Assembly (NCBI RefSeq): GCF_004614235.1
Contig: NZ_SPVH01000006.1
Span: 744,001-808,000 of the forward strand
Reading direction: 5' to 3'
DNA length: 64,000 nucleotides
Origin: Brevundimonas intermedia
Lineage (GTDB): Bacteria > Pseudomonadota > Alphaproteobacteria > Caulobacterales > Caulobacteraceae
Part shown: one piece after another, positions 57,158 to 64,000 of the stretch
How positions within the stretch are numbered: the stretch's first letter is position 1
How the letters are laid out: each line of letters begins with the position of its first letter
Translations under genes and position numbers: made by a program
Notes under the pieces: generated by a model
What the model saw: only the letters and a program-made list of their open reading frames with translations
Told to the model about the DNA's origin: nothing
Databases searched by the model: none

Positions 57158-57493
57158 GTGAGCCAGAACGATGAGGCGCTGCTGTTCGAGAGCTTGCGGC
57201 TGGAGCTGCGGCGGGGATCGTTGATCCTGGCGGTGCTGGCGAGCTTGCGGCGCGAGCAATACGGCTATTCGCTGAGGGTCGCCCTGGGCGAGGTCGGGGT
57301 CGAGATGGAGGAGAGCACCCTCTATCCGCTGCTGCGCCGGCTGGAGAGCCAGGGGCTGCTGGACAGCGAGTGGCGCGAGGAGGAGCGGCGCAAGAAACGG
57401 TTCTATCGCCTGTCGCCACGCGGCGAGGCGATGCTGGCGCGGCTGGCGACCGAATGGCGCGGCCTGTCGGCCTCGCTGGAGAAGATGCTGTGA
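57158..57493 (+). CDS. PadR-family transcriptional regulator
   Basis: A 111-aa winged-helix regulator. The family pattern is RRGSLILAVLASLRREQYGYSLRVAL, then ESTLYPLLRRLESQGLL and RKKRFYRLSPRGEAML. GTG 57158 has GGAGGTG upstream. It is followed, with a short overlap or gap, by a HAAS-domain membrane protein, a common pairing in which PadR controls the membrane protein or a linked transporter. Palindromes at 57122-57142 are a likely binding site. Confidence 0.92.
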   Translation: MSQNDEALLFESLRLELRRGSLILAVLASLRREQYGYSLRVALGEVGVEMEESTLYPLLRRLESQGLLDSEWREEERRKKRFYRLSPRGEAMLARLATEWRGLSASLEKML

Positions 57494-57519
57494 ACACCGC
57501 GAAAGAGGGAGAGACGGGC

Positions 57520-58635
57520 ATGGACCTGGTCGAACGTTATCTGAAGACCTTGGCGGCGCAGTTGCCCAAGGACAGTCGCGACGACATCGTCGCCGAGCTG
57601 CGCGACGAGATCATGGGGCGGATCGATGCGCTGGAGGCCCGTTTGGGTCGTGCGCCGACCGACGACGAGGTCGAGGCCCTGCTGCGCGAGGTCGGGCATC
57701 CCCTGACGGTGGCGGCGCGCTATCGCTCAGGGCCGCAGGCTCTGATGGGGCCGGAGCTTTATCCCTGGTGGATGTTCGGGGTGAAGGTCGGTCTGACGGT
57801 CATGGCCTGCGTGACCCTGATCGGGCTGGCGGTGCGGGTGCTGGTCGGCGACGTCTATGTGGGTCAGGCCATCGGGCAGGGGATCGCCAGCCTGTTCAGC
57901 GGGGCCGTGACCATCGTCGGCCTGCTGACCGTCGCCGGCTTCATTTTGGAACGCCAGGAGAAGAAGCCGGACTTCATCGCCAGATGGCGGGTCAAGGATC
58001 TGGGCATGTTCGAACTGGGCGGCGATTTCGACGCCGAACAGTGGGGCCAGAAGCTGGCGCGCGGCGACTGGTCTTCGTCCAAGGCCAAGCCTGAGTCCAA
58101 GCCCGGCCCCGAGGTGCGCAAGAGCGCCGAGATGTCGCCGGTCGCCCGCGCGGTGGCCAGCGCCATCGGCTGGGCCGTGGTGCTGCTGTGGTGGACGGGC
58201 CTGCTTCAGGTCGCGCCGATCCGGCCAGAGGATCTGGCGGGCGTCGTCGACGGCCTCGATTACGGGCGGATCCTGGGCGAGATGGTGCGCGCCGCCTATT
58301 GGCCGGTCGCCCTGTTCGCGGCCTGTCGCGTCGGGTTCGACCTGATGCGGGCGGCGTCGGGCGGAAATGTGCGGCTGACGGCGTTGGGCGATCTGGTGTT
58401 CGGGATCGCGGCAGCCTGGGGGCTGTTGTGGGTCTGGTTCTGGTCGGCGTTGTCGCCGCTGATCTGGGTCGGAACCGTCACCGACTTCGTGGAACGGGTG
58501 CGGGTGCTGATCGGCCGCTCGGGCGACGATGTGGGCGGGGTGGCGACGATCCTGATGGTCGTGGTGGTCTGGGCCTTCGCTGCCGAGGTGGTGCGGATGG
58601 TTCGGGCGGCGGCGCGACTGGTCGTGGGGCGCTGA
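57520..58635 (+). CDS. HAAS-domain membrane protein (DUF1700-like)
   Basis: A 371-aa protein with an N-terminal helical HAAS signalling domain (ERYLKTLAAQLPKDSRDDIV, then GRAPTDDEVEALLREVGHP) and several membrane spans in the C-terminal part (about residues 85-110, 125-150, 210-230, 255-275, 290-315 and 345-365). ATG 57520 with GGGAGAG upstream is chosen; GTG 57490, which overlaps the padR stop, is an alternative that adds ten residues. Usually found next to padR; function not known. Confidence 0.82.
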   Translation: MDLVERYLKTLAAQLPKDSRDDIVAELRDEIMGRIDALEARLGRAPTDDEVEALLREVGHPLTVAARYRSGPQALMGPELYPWWMFGVKVGLTVMACVTLIGLAVRVLVGDVYVGQAIGQGIASLFSGAVTIVGLLTVAGFILERQEKKPDFIARWRVKDLGMFELGGDFDAEQWGQKLARGDWSSSKAKPESKPGPEVRKSAEMSPVARAVASAIGWAVVLLWWTGLLQVAPIRPEDLAGVVDGLDYGRILGEMVRAAYWPVALFAACRVGFDLMRAASGGNVRLTALGDLVFGIAAAWGLLWVWFWSALSPLIWVGTVTDFVERVRVLIGRSGDDVGGVATILMVVVVWAFAAEVVRMVRAAARLVVGR

Positions 58636-58736
58636 AAATCAGCCCCTTCCGCAACGGGAGGGGCTGAACCTTCGGACGATTGCGCCGTTGGGGCCAAGCG
58701 GCGCCATTCTGGACCGCATCGGGGCTGGGTTATCGC

Positions 58737-60512
58737 GTGACATTACAACAGGGTTTGGCGTTCGGCCTGGTCGGGTTGACGGTGGCGGCCTTCATCTGGG
58801 GCCGTTTCCGCTATGACCTTGTGGCGCTGGCGGCGCTGGTCGCGGGCCTCGCCATCGGCGTGATCCCGGCGGAGGACGCGTTCGCCGGCTTCGCCAACGA
58901 CGTGACGGTGATCATCGCCTGCGCCTTGGTGGTGTCTGCGGCCTTCGCCCGGTCCGGCATCGTCGAGATGGCGTTGAAGCGGATCCTGCCGCACCTCAAG
59001 ACCGAACGCAGCCAGGTTCCGGTGCTGACCACGGCGGTGACCCTGCTGTCCATGGTGACCAAGAACGTCGGGGCCTTGGCGATCATGATGCCGGTGGCGC
59101 TTCAGGTCTCGCGCAGGACCGGCACGCCGCAGTCGCGGCTGCTGATGCCGATGGCCTTCGGCGCCATGGCGGGCGGCATGGTCACCTTGGTCGGCACCTC
59201 GCCCAACATTCTGGTCGCGGAGGTGCGTCAGGACATCGTCGGCCAGCCGTTCCAGATGTTCGACTATGCGCCCGTCGGTCTGGCGCTGACGGCGGCGGCG
59301 CTGGTGTTTCTGGCGTTCGGCTATCGGCTGCTGCCCAGGGACCGGACCGGGACGCTGGGCCTGTCGGCGGCGCTGTCGGCCAACGCCTATCTTACCGAGG
59401 CGCGTGTGCCCGACGACTGGACGCTGGAGCCGGCCACCATCACCGCCCTGTCGGCCCTGGCGCCGGACGAGATCCGGGTCATGGCCCTGATCCGCGAGGG
59501 CAAGCGTCGCGCCCGTCCCCGGGGCAATACGATCGTGCGCGCCGGCGACACCCTGTTGCTGAAGGGCGACCAGGAGGCGCTGGAAGGCTTCATCGACGCG
59601 ACGAAGCTGAGCCTGGTTCGGGGCGACAGGCCCGTTCTGCTGGAGCAGGCCAAGGACGAGGTGCATCTGGTCGAGGCGGTGGTGGGCGCAGACTCGCCGC
59701 TGACGGGGCAGTCTGTGCGGCAACTGGACCTCTATGGCCAGCATGGGCTCAATCTGCTGGGCGTGTCGCGCAGCGGCTATGAACTGACCCAGCACCTGCG
59801 CACGGCCAAGCTGCAGGCCGGCGACGTGCTCCTGCTTCAGGGCTCCGAGGCGTCATTGCCCAAGGTGCTGACGGCCTTGCAACTGTTGCCGCTTGCCGAG
59901 CGCGAGGTGCGGCTGGGCGGCAAGCGACGCAAATATCTGCCGGCGGTGGTGCTGGCGGCGGCGATGGTGATGGTGGGGTTCGGCATCCTTCCCGTGGCCA
60001 TCGCCTTCTTCGGCGCGGCGGTCGTGATCGTGGCCCTGGGCGGCTTGCGGATGCGGGACGCCTATGCGGCGTTGGACGGGCCGTTGCTGGTCCTGATCGC
60101 GGCGCTGATCCCCGTGTCCGACGCCATCCAGCAGACCGGTGGGGCCGACCTGATCGCCAGCCATCTGAAAGCGCTGTTCGAACGCATCCCGCCGGTGGTC
60201 GCCGTGGCGGGGATGATGGCCGTGTCGATGGCGGTCACGCCCTTCCTAAACAACGCCGCCACGGTTCTGGTCGTGGCGCCCATCGCCGGTGTTCTGGCCC
60301 AGCAACTTGGTCATCGGCCCGACCCCTTCCTGATGGCGGTTGCGGTGGGGGCTGCGTGCGATTTCCTGACCCCCATCGGACACCAGTGCAACACCATGGT
60401 CATGGGGCCGGGCGGCTACAAATTCTCGGACTATCCGAAGCTGGGTGCGCCGTTGAGCCTGCTGGTGCTGATCATCGGTCCGCCGATGATCCTGCTGTTC
60501 TGGCCCATGTGA
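58737..60512 (+). CDS. SLC13-family permease with two RCK_C domains
   Basis: A 591-aa protein like the CitT/DASS transporters with two TrkA-C (RCK_C) domains in the middle (about residues 200-390; LKGDQEALEGF and LLLQGSEASLPKV are their ends). The N-terminal and C-terminal halves each carry a membrane bundle with conserved NVGALAIMMPVAL, GTSPNIL, LNNAATVLVVAPI and GHQCNTMVMGPG. Substrate is a di- or tricarboxylate or sulfate. GTG 58737 is preferred; TTG 58680 would add 19 residues. A hairpin at 58639-58667 separates it from the gene before. Confidence 0.88.
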   Translation: MTLQQGLAFGLVGLTVAAFIWGRFRYDLVALAALVAGLAIGVIPAEDAFAGFANDVTVIIACALVVSAAFARSGIVEMALKRILPHLKTERSQVPVLTTAVTLLSMVTKNVGALAIMMPVALQVSRRTGTPQSRLLMPMAFGAMAGGMVTLVGTSPNILVAEVRQDIVGQPFQMFDYAPVGLALTAAALVFLAFGYRLLPRDRTGTLGLSAALSANAYLTEARVPDDWTLEPATITALSALAPDEIRVMALIREGKRRARPRGNTIVRAGDTLLLKGDQEALEGFIDATKLSLVRGDRPVLLEQAKDEVHLVEAVVGADSPLTGQSVRQLDLYGQHGLNLLGVSRSGYELTQHLRTAKLQAGDVLLLQGSEASLPKVLTALQLLPLAEREVRLGGKRRKYLPAVVLAAAMVMVGFGILPVAIAFFGAAVVIVALGGLRMRDAYAALDGPLLVLIAALIPVSDAIQQTGGADLIASHLKALFERIPPVVAVAGMMAVSMAVTPFLNNAATVLVVAPIAGVLAQQLGHRPDPFLMAVAVGAACDFLTPIGHQCNTMVMGPGGYKFSDYPKLGAPLSLLVLIIGPPMILLFWPM

Positions 60513-60522
60513 CGATCGCCTC

Positions 60523-60566
60523 TTGACGACGTGTAACCTATAGGTGATATGTCACCTGAAGGTTAC
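60523..60566 (+). promoter_or_regulatory. Promoter overlapped by a nested palindromic operator
   Basis: A 34-base nested palindrome has outer arms GTAACCT (60533-60539) and AGGTTAC (60560-60566) and inner arms AGGTGA (60542-60547) and TCACCT (60552-60557), all perfect. A plausible sigma-70-like promoter, TTGACG (60523) and GATATG (60546) 17 bases apart, is covered by it. The small XRE regulator encoded two genes on (61272) is the obvious candidate binder, which would make a negative feedback loop. Confidence 0.6.
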
Positions 60567-60589
60567 TTATAACTCAGGGAGGCAAAACC

Positions 60590-61279
60590 ATGCAAGACGA
60601 ACAGGCGATCCGCCTGATGGAATCGAAGCGGGCGGCGAAATGGCGTTGGGCGATAGGCCTGGCGGCAGTCAGCACAGCCGCTGTGATCGGCGGCGTCGCG
60701 GTCGGGGTTCGGGTCGATGGCGACCTGGCCACCGCCGCCGGCGCGGTGACGGGCGCCGGGGCCGTGATCCTGGTTGCGGCGCTGGCCTTGGCGTGGTGCA
60801 CACGGCCAGGACAGTCGGTGGAGGCGCTTATGCGCCGCCAGGGGACGAGCCGAGATCAGTTGCAGAAGGCGCGGACGCGTCAGTTGATCATCTTCCCGTT
60901 CGTCATGCTGGCCTTCATGTTCCAGGCCCATCTGGCCATGCAGCAGGTTCTGGCCGGGCAGGGGAACTGGGGACATTATCTGCAGGTGTCATTGCCGGTC
61001 CTCTACGGCTGGGTCGTGCCCCTGATCGTGATGGGTTGGGACTGGACCACGCGAAAGCACCGCAGCCTGCTGGACGACGAACTGACCCAGTCGATGCGGG
61101 CGCAGGCGATGGTCCTGGCGTTCGTGGTGCTGATGGGCGGGGCGACGGTCGCCCTGGCTCTCGGCATGTGGCGACCGGCCTATGGCGTCGCCGCCCTGCC
61201 TTATGTGCTGGCCATCGGCGGGGCGACGGCGGGACTGCGGTTCGCCTGGCTGGATCGGGAGGCCGAGCGCGGTGGGTGA
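60590..61279 (+). CDS. Membrane protein of unknown function, partner of XRE regulator
   Basis: A 229-aa protein with six predicted spans in three pairs (about residues 18-38 and 47-68; 98-115 and 130-150; 172-192 and 196-215). AGGGAGG lies 7 bases before ATG 60590. Its 3' end overlaps the regulator start by 8 bases, so the two are coupled. This small membrane protein plus HTH regulator layout is widespread, but the substrate or signal is unknown. Confidence 0.8.
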   Translation: MQDEQAIRLMESKRAAKWRWAIGLAAVSTAAVIGGVAVGVRVDGDLATAAGAVTGAGAVILVAALALAWCTRPGQSVEALMRRQGTSRDQLQKARTRQLIIFPFVMLAFMFQAHLAMQQVLAGQGNWGHYLQVSLPVLYGWVVPLIVMGWDWTTRKHRSLLDDELTQSMRAQAMVLAFVVLMGGATVALALGMWRPAYGVAALPYVLAIGGATAGLRFAWLDREAERGG

Positions 61280-61481
61280 TCCGAGATTGGGATCGCGCCT
61301 GAAGGAGGCGCGGCTGGCCGCCGAACTGACCCAGGCCGGACTGGCCGACAAGGCCGGCGTGTCGCGCAAGACCATCAATACGGTCGAGAACGGCGTCTTC
61401 GTGCCCTCCACCGTCCTGGCGCTGGAACTGGCGCGCGCGCTGGACACGACGGTGGAGGCGCTGTTCTTCCTCAAGGACTGA
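61272..61481 (+). CDS. XRE-family HTH regulator
   Basis: A 69-aa single-domain regulator similar to the small cytoplasmic repressors of the Cro/cI type. The helix-turn-helix is LKEARLAAELTQAGLADKAG followed by SRKTINTVENG, and the last part VLALELARALDTTVEALFFL completes the fold. GTG 61272. It overlaps the membrane protein, and the nested palindrome at 60533-60566 is its probable operator. Confidence 0.92.
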   Translation: MGDPRLGSRLKEARLAAELTQAGLADKAGVSRKTINTVENGVFVPSTVLALELARALDTTVEALFFLKD

Positions 61482-61551
61482 TCCGATCCCAGATCCGATC
61501 CATGTCCGAAAACCGCGAGACATCTCGGGGCGGCGGGGGCATCCTGTCCTC

Positions 61552-62643
61552 ATGGAACAGCCCCTGGATCAGGACGCCTGCTGGCGCGCCGTCGTGGCGC
61601 GGGACGTCCGCTTCGACGGGCGTTTCTTCACCGGTGTGACCTCGACCGGGATCTATTGCCGGCCGGTCTGTCCGGCGCGAACGCCGAAGCGGCAGAATGT
61701 GGTCTTTCATCCGACGGCGGCGGCGGCCGAGGAGGCGGGGCTTCGGGCCTGTCTGCGCTGCCGGCCCGAAACGGCGCCGGAAATGGGCGCCTGGCGAGGC
61801 GCGTCGAATACGGTCAGCCGGGCGCTGGCCATGATCGAGGCGGGGGCGCTGGACAGGGGCGATGCGGAGGCGCTGGCGACCCGGCTGGGCATGGGCGAGC
61901 GGCAACTGCGCCGCCTGTTCCGCCAGCACCTGGGCGCCGCCCCGGTCAGCGTGGCCCAGACGCGGCGCGTGCTGCTGGCCAAACAGCTGATCCACGAAAG
62001 TGACCTGTCGATGGCGGAGGTGGCGATGGCTTCCGGCTTCGGCAGCGTGCGACGGTTCAATGAGACATTCCAGGCCCTCTACGGCCGCGCGCCGTCGGAC
62101 CTGCGCCGGCGCAAGGTCGAAGGCGAGCCGGGCGGGGCGATCAAGATCGGCCTATCCTATCGCCCGCCCTATGACTGGGCCGCCATGATGACGACGCTGG
62201 CGATGCGCGGCGTCGCGGACGAGGCGGTGGTCGATGATGTCTGGACCCGGCGGCTGCGCATCGATGTGGATGGCACGGACGGGGCTGTGACGGTGCGCCC
62301 CGCCGCCATGGGCAGGGCGGCGGTCGAGGTGCGGGTCGGCGAGCTGACGGCCTTGCCCGGCGTTCTGGCGCGGGTGAGGCGGGTGTTCGATCTCGCCGCC
62401 GATCCCGAGGCGATCACGCGCGACCTGTCAGCCGATCCCGTCCTACGGGCGGCCGTCGAGGCCCGGCCCGGACTGAGGCCTGCGGGCGACTGGATCGACG
62501 CGGGCGAGGATGCGCCCAGCGATCGGCTGACGACGACGGATGCGGCCTTGATGGCGCGCGCGGAGCAGTGGCGGCCGTGGCGGGCCTATGGCGCCCTGTA
62601 CTGGCCCCTGATCGAGGAGCGGCGACATGACAAAGCAGCCTGA
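61552..62643 (+). CDS. Ada-type regulator fused to an AlkA remnant
   Basis: A 363-aa protein. The N-terminal Ada zinc domain has Cys36, Cys40, Cys67 and Cys70 (GIYCRPVCPARTP, ACLRCRPE), the methyl-phosphotriester acceptor set. An AraC HTH (about residues 85-180) follows. Then comes the AlkA N-terminal domain (SYRPPYDWAAMMTTLAMRGV to RVFDLAADPEAI). The HhH-GPD glycosylase core of about 100 residues is missing: RPGLRPAG runs almost directly into DAPSDRLTTTDAAL and the AlkA tail EQWRPWRAYGALYW. Full fusions are near 480-500 aa. The frame is intact, so it is expressed, but glycosylase activity is probably lost. ogt overlaps by 17 bases. Confidence 0.88.
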   Translation: MEQPLDQDACWRAVVARDVRFDGRFFTGVTSTGIYCRPVCPARTPKRQNVVFHPTAAAAEEAGLRACLRCRPETAPEMGAWRGASNTVSRALAMIEAGALDRGDAEALATRLGMGERQLRRLFRQHLGAAPVSVAQTRRVLLAKQLIHESDLSMAEVAMASGFGSVRRFNETFQALYGRAPSDLRRRKVEGEPGGAIKIGLSYRPPYDWAAMMTTLAMRGVADEAVVDDVWTRRLRIDVDGTDGAVTVRPAAMGRAAVEVRVGELTALPGVLARVRRVFDLAADPEAITRDLSADPVLRAAVEARPGLRPAGDWIDAGEDAPSDRLTTTDAALMARAEQWRPWRAYGALYWPLIEERRHDKAA

Positions 62644-63154
62644 GATGCATCTGACCCTGGACCGAATCCCGTCGCCCGTGGGCGAGGTGCTGGTCGTCAC
62701 CGACGCGGGCGGGGCGGTGCGGGCGCTGGATTTCCACGACTACGAGGCGCGGCTGCGGCTGCTGCTGCGTCGTCACTATGGCGAGGTCGTCCTGACCGAG
62801 GGCCGCGCGCCTCAGCGGGTGCGTCAGGCCGTCGAGGCCTGGTTCGGCGGAGACCTGACCGCCTTCGACGCTGTCGAGGTAAAGACCGGCGGCACGGATT
62901 TCCAACGCTCCGTCTGGCGGGCCCTGCGGGATATTCCCGCCGGCGAGACGCGCAGCTACGGCCAGCTGGCGACCGCGATCGGCGCACCCAAGGCGGTGCG
63001 GGCGGTCGGCCTGGCCAACGGCGCCAACCCGGTCGGGGTCATCGTGCCCTGCCATCGCGTGATCGGGGCCAACGGAACGCTGACGGGCTATGCGGGCGGG
63101 CTGGAGCGCAAGCGCTGGCTGCTGGCGCATGAGGCGGGCGGGCGGTTGCTTTAG
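62627..63154 (+). CDS. ogt: Methylated-DNA--protein-cysteine methyltransferase
   Basis: A 175-aa suicide repair enzyme that takes methyl groups from O6-methylguanine. The acceptor Cys is Cys142 in VPCHRVIG. The helix-turn-helix DIPAGETRSYGQLA and the FQRSVWRAL entry are typical. ATG 62627 has GGAGC upstream; ATG 62645 would be shorter. It overlaps the Ada gene by 17 bases, so both respond together to alkylation damage through Ada. Confidence 0.95.
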   Translation: MTKQPEMHLTLDRIPSPVGEVLVVTDAGGAVRALDFHDYEARLRLLLRRHYGEVVLTEGRAPQRVRQAVEAWFGGDLTAFDAVEVKTGGTDFQRSVWRALRDIPAGETRSYGQLATAIGAPKAVRAVGLANGANPVGVIVPCHRVIGANGTLTGYAGGLERKRWLLAHEAGGRLL

Positions 63155-63861
63155 CGCCGCGTGAACCGTTCGGGCGGCAGGGCGGCGTGGGTGAAGCGGG
63201 CCCGGCGCACCGCGCCCTTGAAATAGTTCACCCGGTTCATGCGGCAGCCAACCGAGGCGCGACCCGGCCCTTGGGGCTTGAACGGCACGGCATGTTCGCC
63301 CTGCAGCACGCCGTCGACATAGGCCCTGTACATGACGCCGTCGAAGGTCTGGGCGACGTGGAACCACTGGCCGCAAGGGTAGAGGCGCTCGGGAAAGATC
63401 AGGGTGTGGTTGTAGCCGGGGCCGCGCGTGAAGGCGTCCAGGTACCAGCGATCCTGAACCACCCGGATCTCGAACAGGAAGCGCGTCTGGGACGGGGGCT
63501 GACCGGCGGGCGCCTCTTCGGCGAGATGGAACCAGCGCTGCTCGAAGGCGCCGCCGTCGGGCCGAAACAGGGCTTCGAAGGTAAAGGTCTCGGCCCCGGC
63601 CAGCGGGTGATCCTCGATGAACAGGGCGTCGTCCACGCCGTCGAACAGCACCGCGCGACCATAGGGACTGTCGATCAGGACGGGCGCGCCCTCGACGCTG
63701 GTCGCGACCCCGCCGATGTCTGCCAACCGATCAAAGGTCCACACCGTCCGGCGCGGCGCGGCGGTCCCCATCGTCGCACATCCCGGCAGAATCGCGCCCG
63801 CGACGCCCGATGCGCCCAAGGCCATCAGGCGGCGGCGGTCGAGGGGCAGGGCGTCAGGCAT
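63151..63861 (-). CDS. TAT-exported LamG-like lipoprotein
   Basis: A 236-aa protein. A twin-arginine signal (DRRRLMALGASGVAGAILPGC) ends in a lipobox Cys, so it is a Tat-dependent lipoprotein. The mature part is a LamG/concanavalin-type jelly roll (VLFDGVDDALFIEDHP, then ETFTFEALFRPDGGAFEQ, GQWFHVAQTFDG, YRAYVDGVLQGEH). Binding or enzymatic role unknown. Its 3' end overlaps ogt by 4 bases (convergent). Confidence 0.85.
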   Translation of the reverse strand: MPDALPLDRRRLMALGASGVAGAILPGCATMGTAAPRRTVWTFDRLADIGGVATSVEGAPVLIDSPYGRAVLFDGVDDALFIEDHPLAGAETFTFEALFRPDGGAFEQRWFHLAEEAPAGQPPSQTRFLFEIRVVQDRWYLDAFTRGPGYNHTLIFPERLYPCGQWFHVAQTFDGVMYRAYVDGVLQGEHAVPFKPQGPGRASVGCRMNRVNYFKGAVRRARFTHAALPPERFTRR

Positions 63862-63971
63862 GGTTCGATCTCACGGCGGTTTTGTCGCGCGACACTATGG
63901 GAATGGCCGCGCGAGGCAACGGCCTGCGCTCCGGTTCGTTATCGGCATCCCTACAGACTGGAGTATCGACG

Positions 63972-64000
63972 ATGAAACTTTCCAATGGCGCGCTGGTGGC
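63972..64000 (+). CDS. Start of a gene cut by the window edge
   Basis: ATG 63972 with GGAG at 63960 opens a frame reading MKLSNGALVA before the window ends. The start resembles that of host-attachment (Host_attach) proteins, but ten residues are too few to be sure. Confidence 0.35.

Noticed and set aside
58639..58667. Hairpin between the HAAS gene and the SLC13-type permease as a plus-strand terminator
   Set aside because: Stem of 12 bp is good, but the T run lies on the other strand side; on the plus strand the stem is followed by ACCTTCGG, so termination in the gene direction is doubtful.

Overview
The window is chromosomal DNA of a GC-rich alphaproteobacterium. The best guess is Caulobacteraceae, most likely Brevundimonas or a close relative. 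This rests on a PleC-like cell-cycle histidine kinase, a large TonB-dependent receptor, many small lipoproteins and genes packed tightly on both strands with GTG/TTG starts. It is an inference from gene content, not a phylogeny. No tRNA, rRNA, CRISPR array or complete insertion sequence was seen.

Layout. Positions 1-6.9 kb hold most of a kdp potassium-transport operon (kdpB, kdpC, kdpD, kdpE; kdpA would lie to the left), with a small membrane-protein ORF and a TorF-type porin between kdpB and kdpC. A flavin reductase fused to a hydrolase-like domain and a thiolase follow. An AT-richer single-gene island at 9.2-11.8 kb encodes an ABC/AAA ATPase that looks like a defence gene. From 11.9 to 19 kb the minus strand carries the PleC-like kinase, a CBS protein, a von Willebrand A protein and a carboxylesterase. 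From 19 to 26 kb come a Kef-type antiporter, an S1/P1 nuclease, TrmJ, YnfA, a TonB-like protein and an OmpA-type lipoprotein.

From 26 to 32 kb lies a sirtuin followed by a glutathione-linked detoxification group: formaldehyde dehydrogenase FrmA, a glyoxalase-fold protein, a glutathione transferase and S-formylglutathione hydrolase, with superoxide dismutase beyond. From 32 to 48 kb are housekeeping genes: rpsD, a MHYT-GGDEF-EAL c-di-GMP enzyme, an old-yellow-enzyme, a bolA/grxD iron-sulfur group, radC, map, a CinA-type protein, FadL and an RhlE helicase. Two related small lipoproteins (34.2 and 38.5 kb) and two copies of a long palindromic repeat (24.0 and 42.3 kb) are dispersed here.

From 47.5 to 51.3 kb is an accessory patch: two divergent paralogous helix-turn-helix proteins, a small helical protein, and an AT-rich gene for a NACHT-type STAND NTPase (a bacterial NLR-like protein), which abuts uvrB. 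The rest holds a TonB receptor, a PadR/HAAS pair, an SLC13-type permease with RCK domains, a membrane protein/XRE regulator pair under a nested palindromic operator, and an alkylation-repair pair (an Ada-AlkA fusion that has lost the centre of its glycosylase domain, plus Ogt).

The strongest candidates for new biology are the NACHT gene (49101-51020) and the orphan ATPase (9619-11787). Each sits alone in otherwise ordinary chromosome and differs in base composition from its neighbours.
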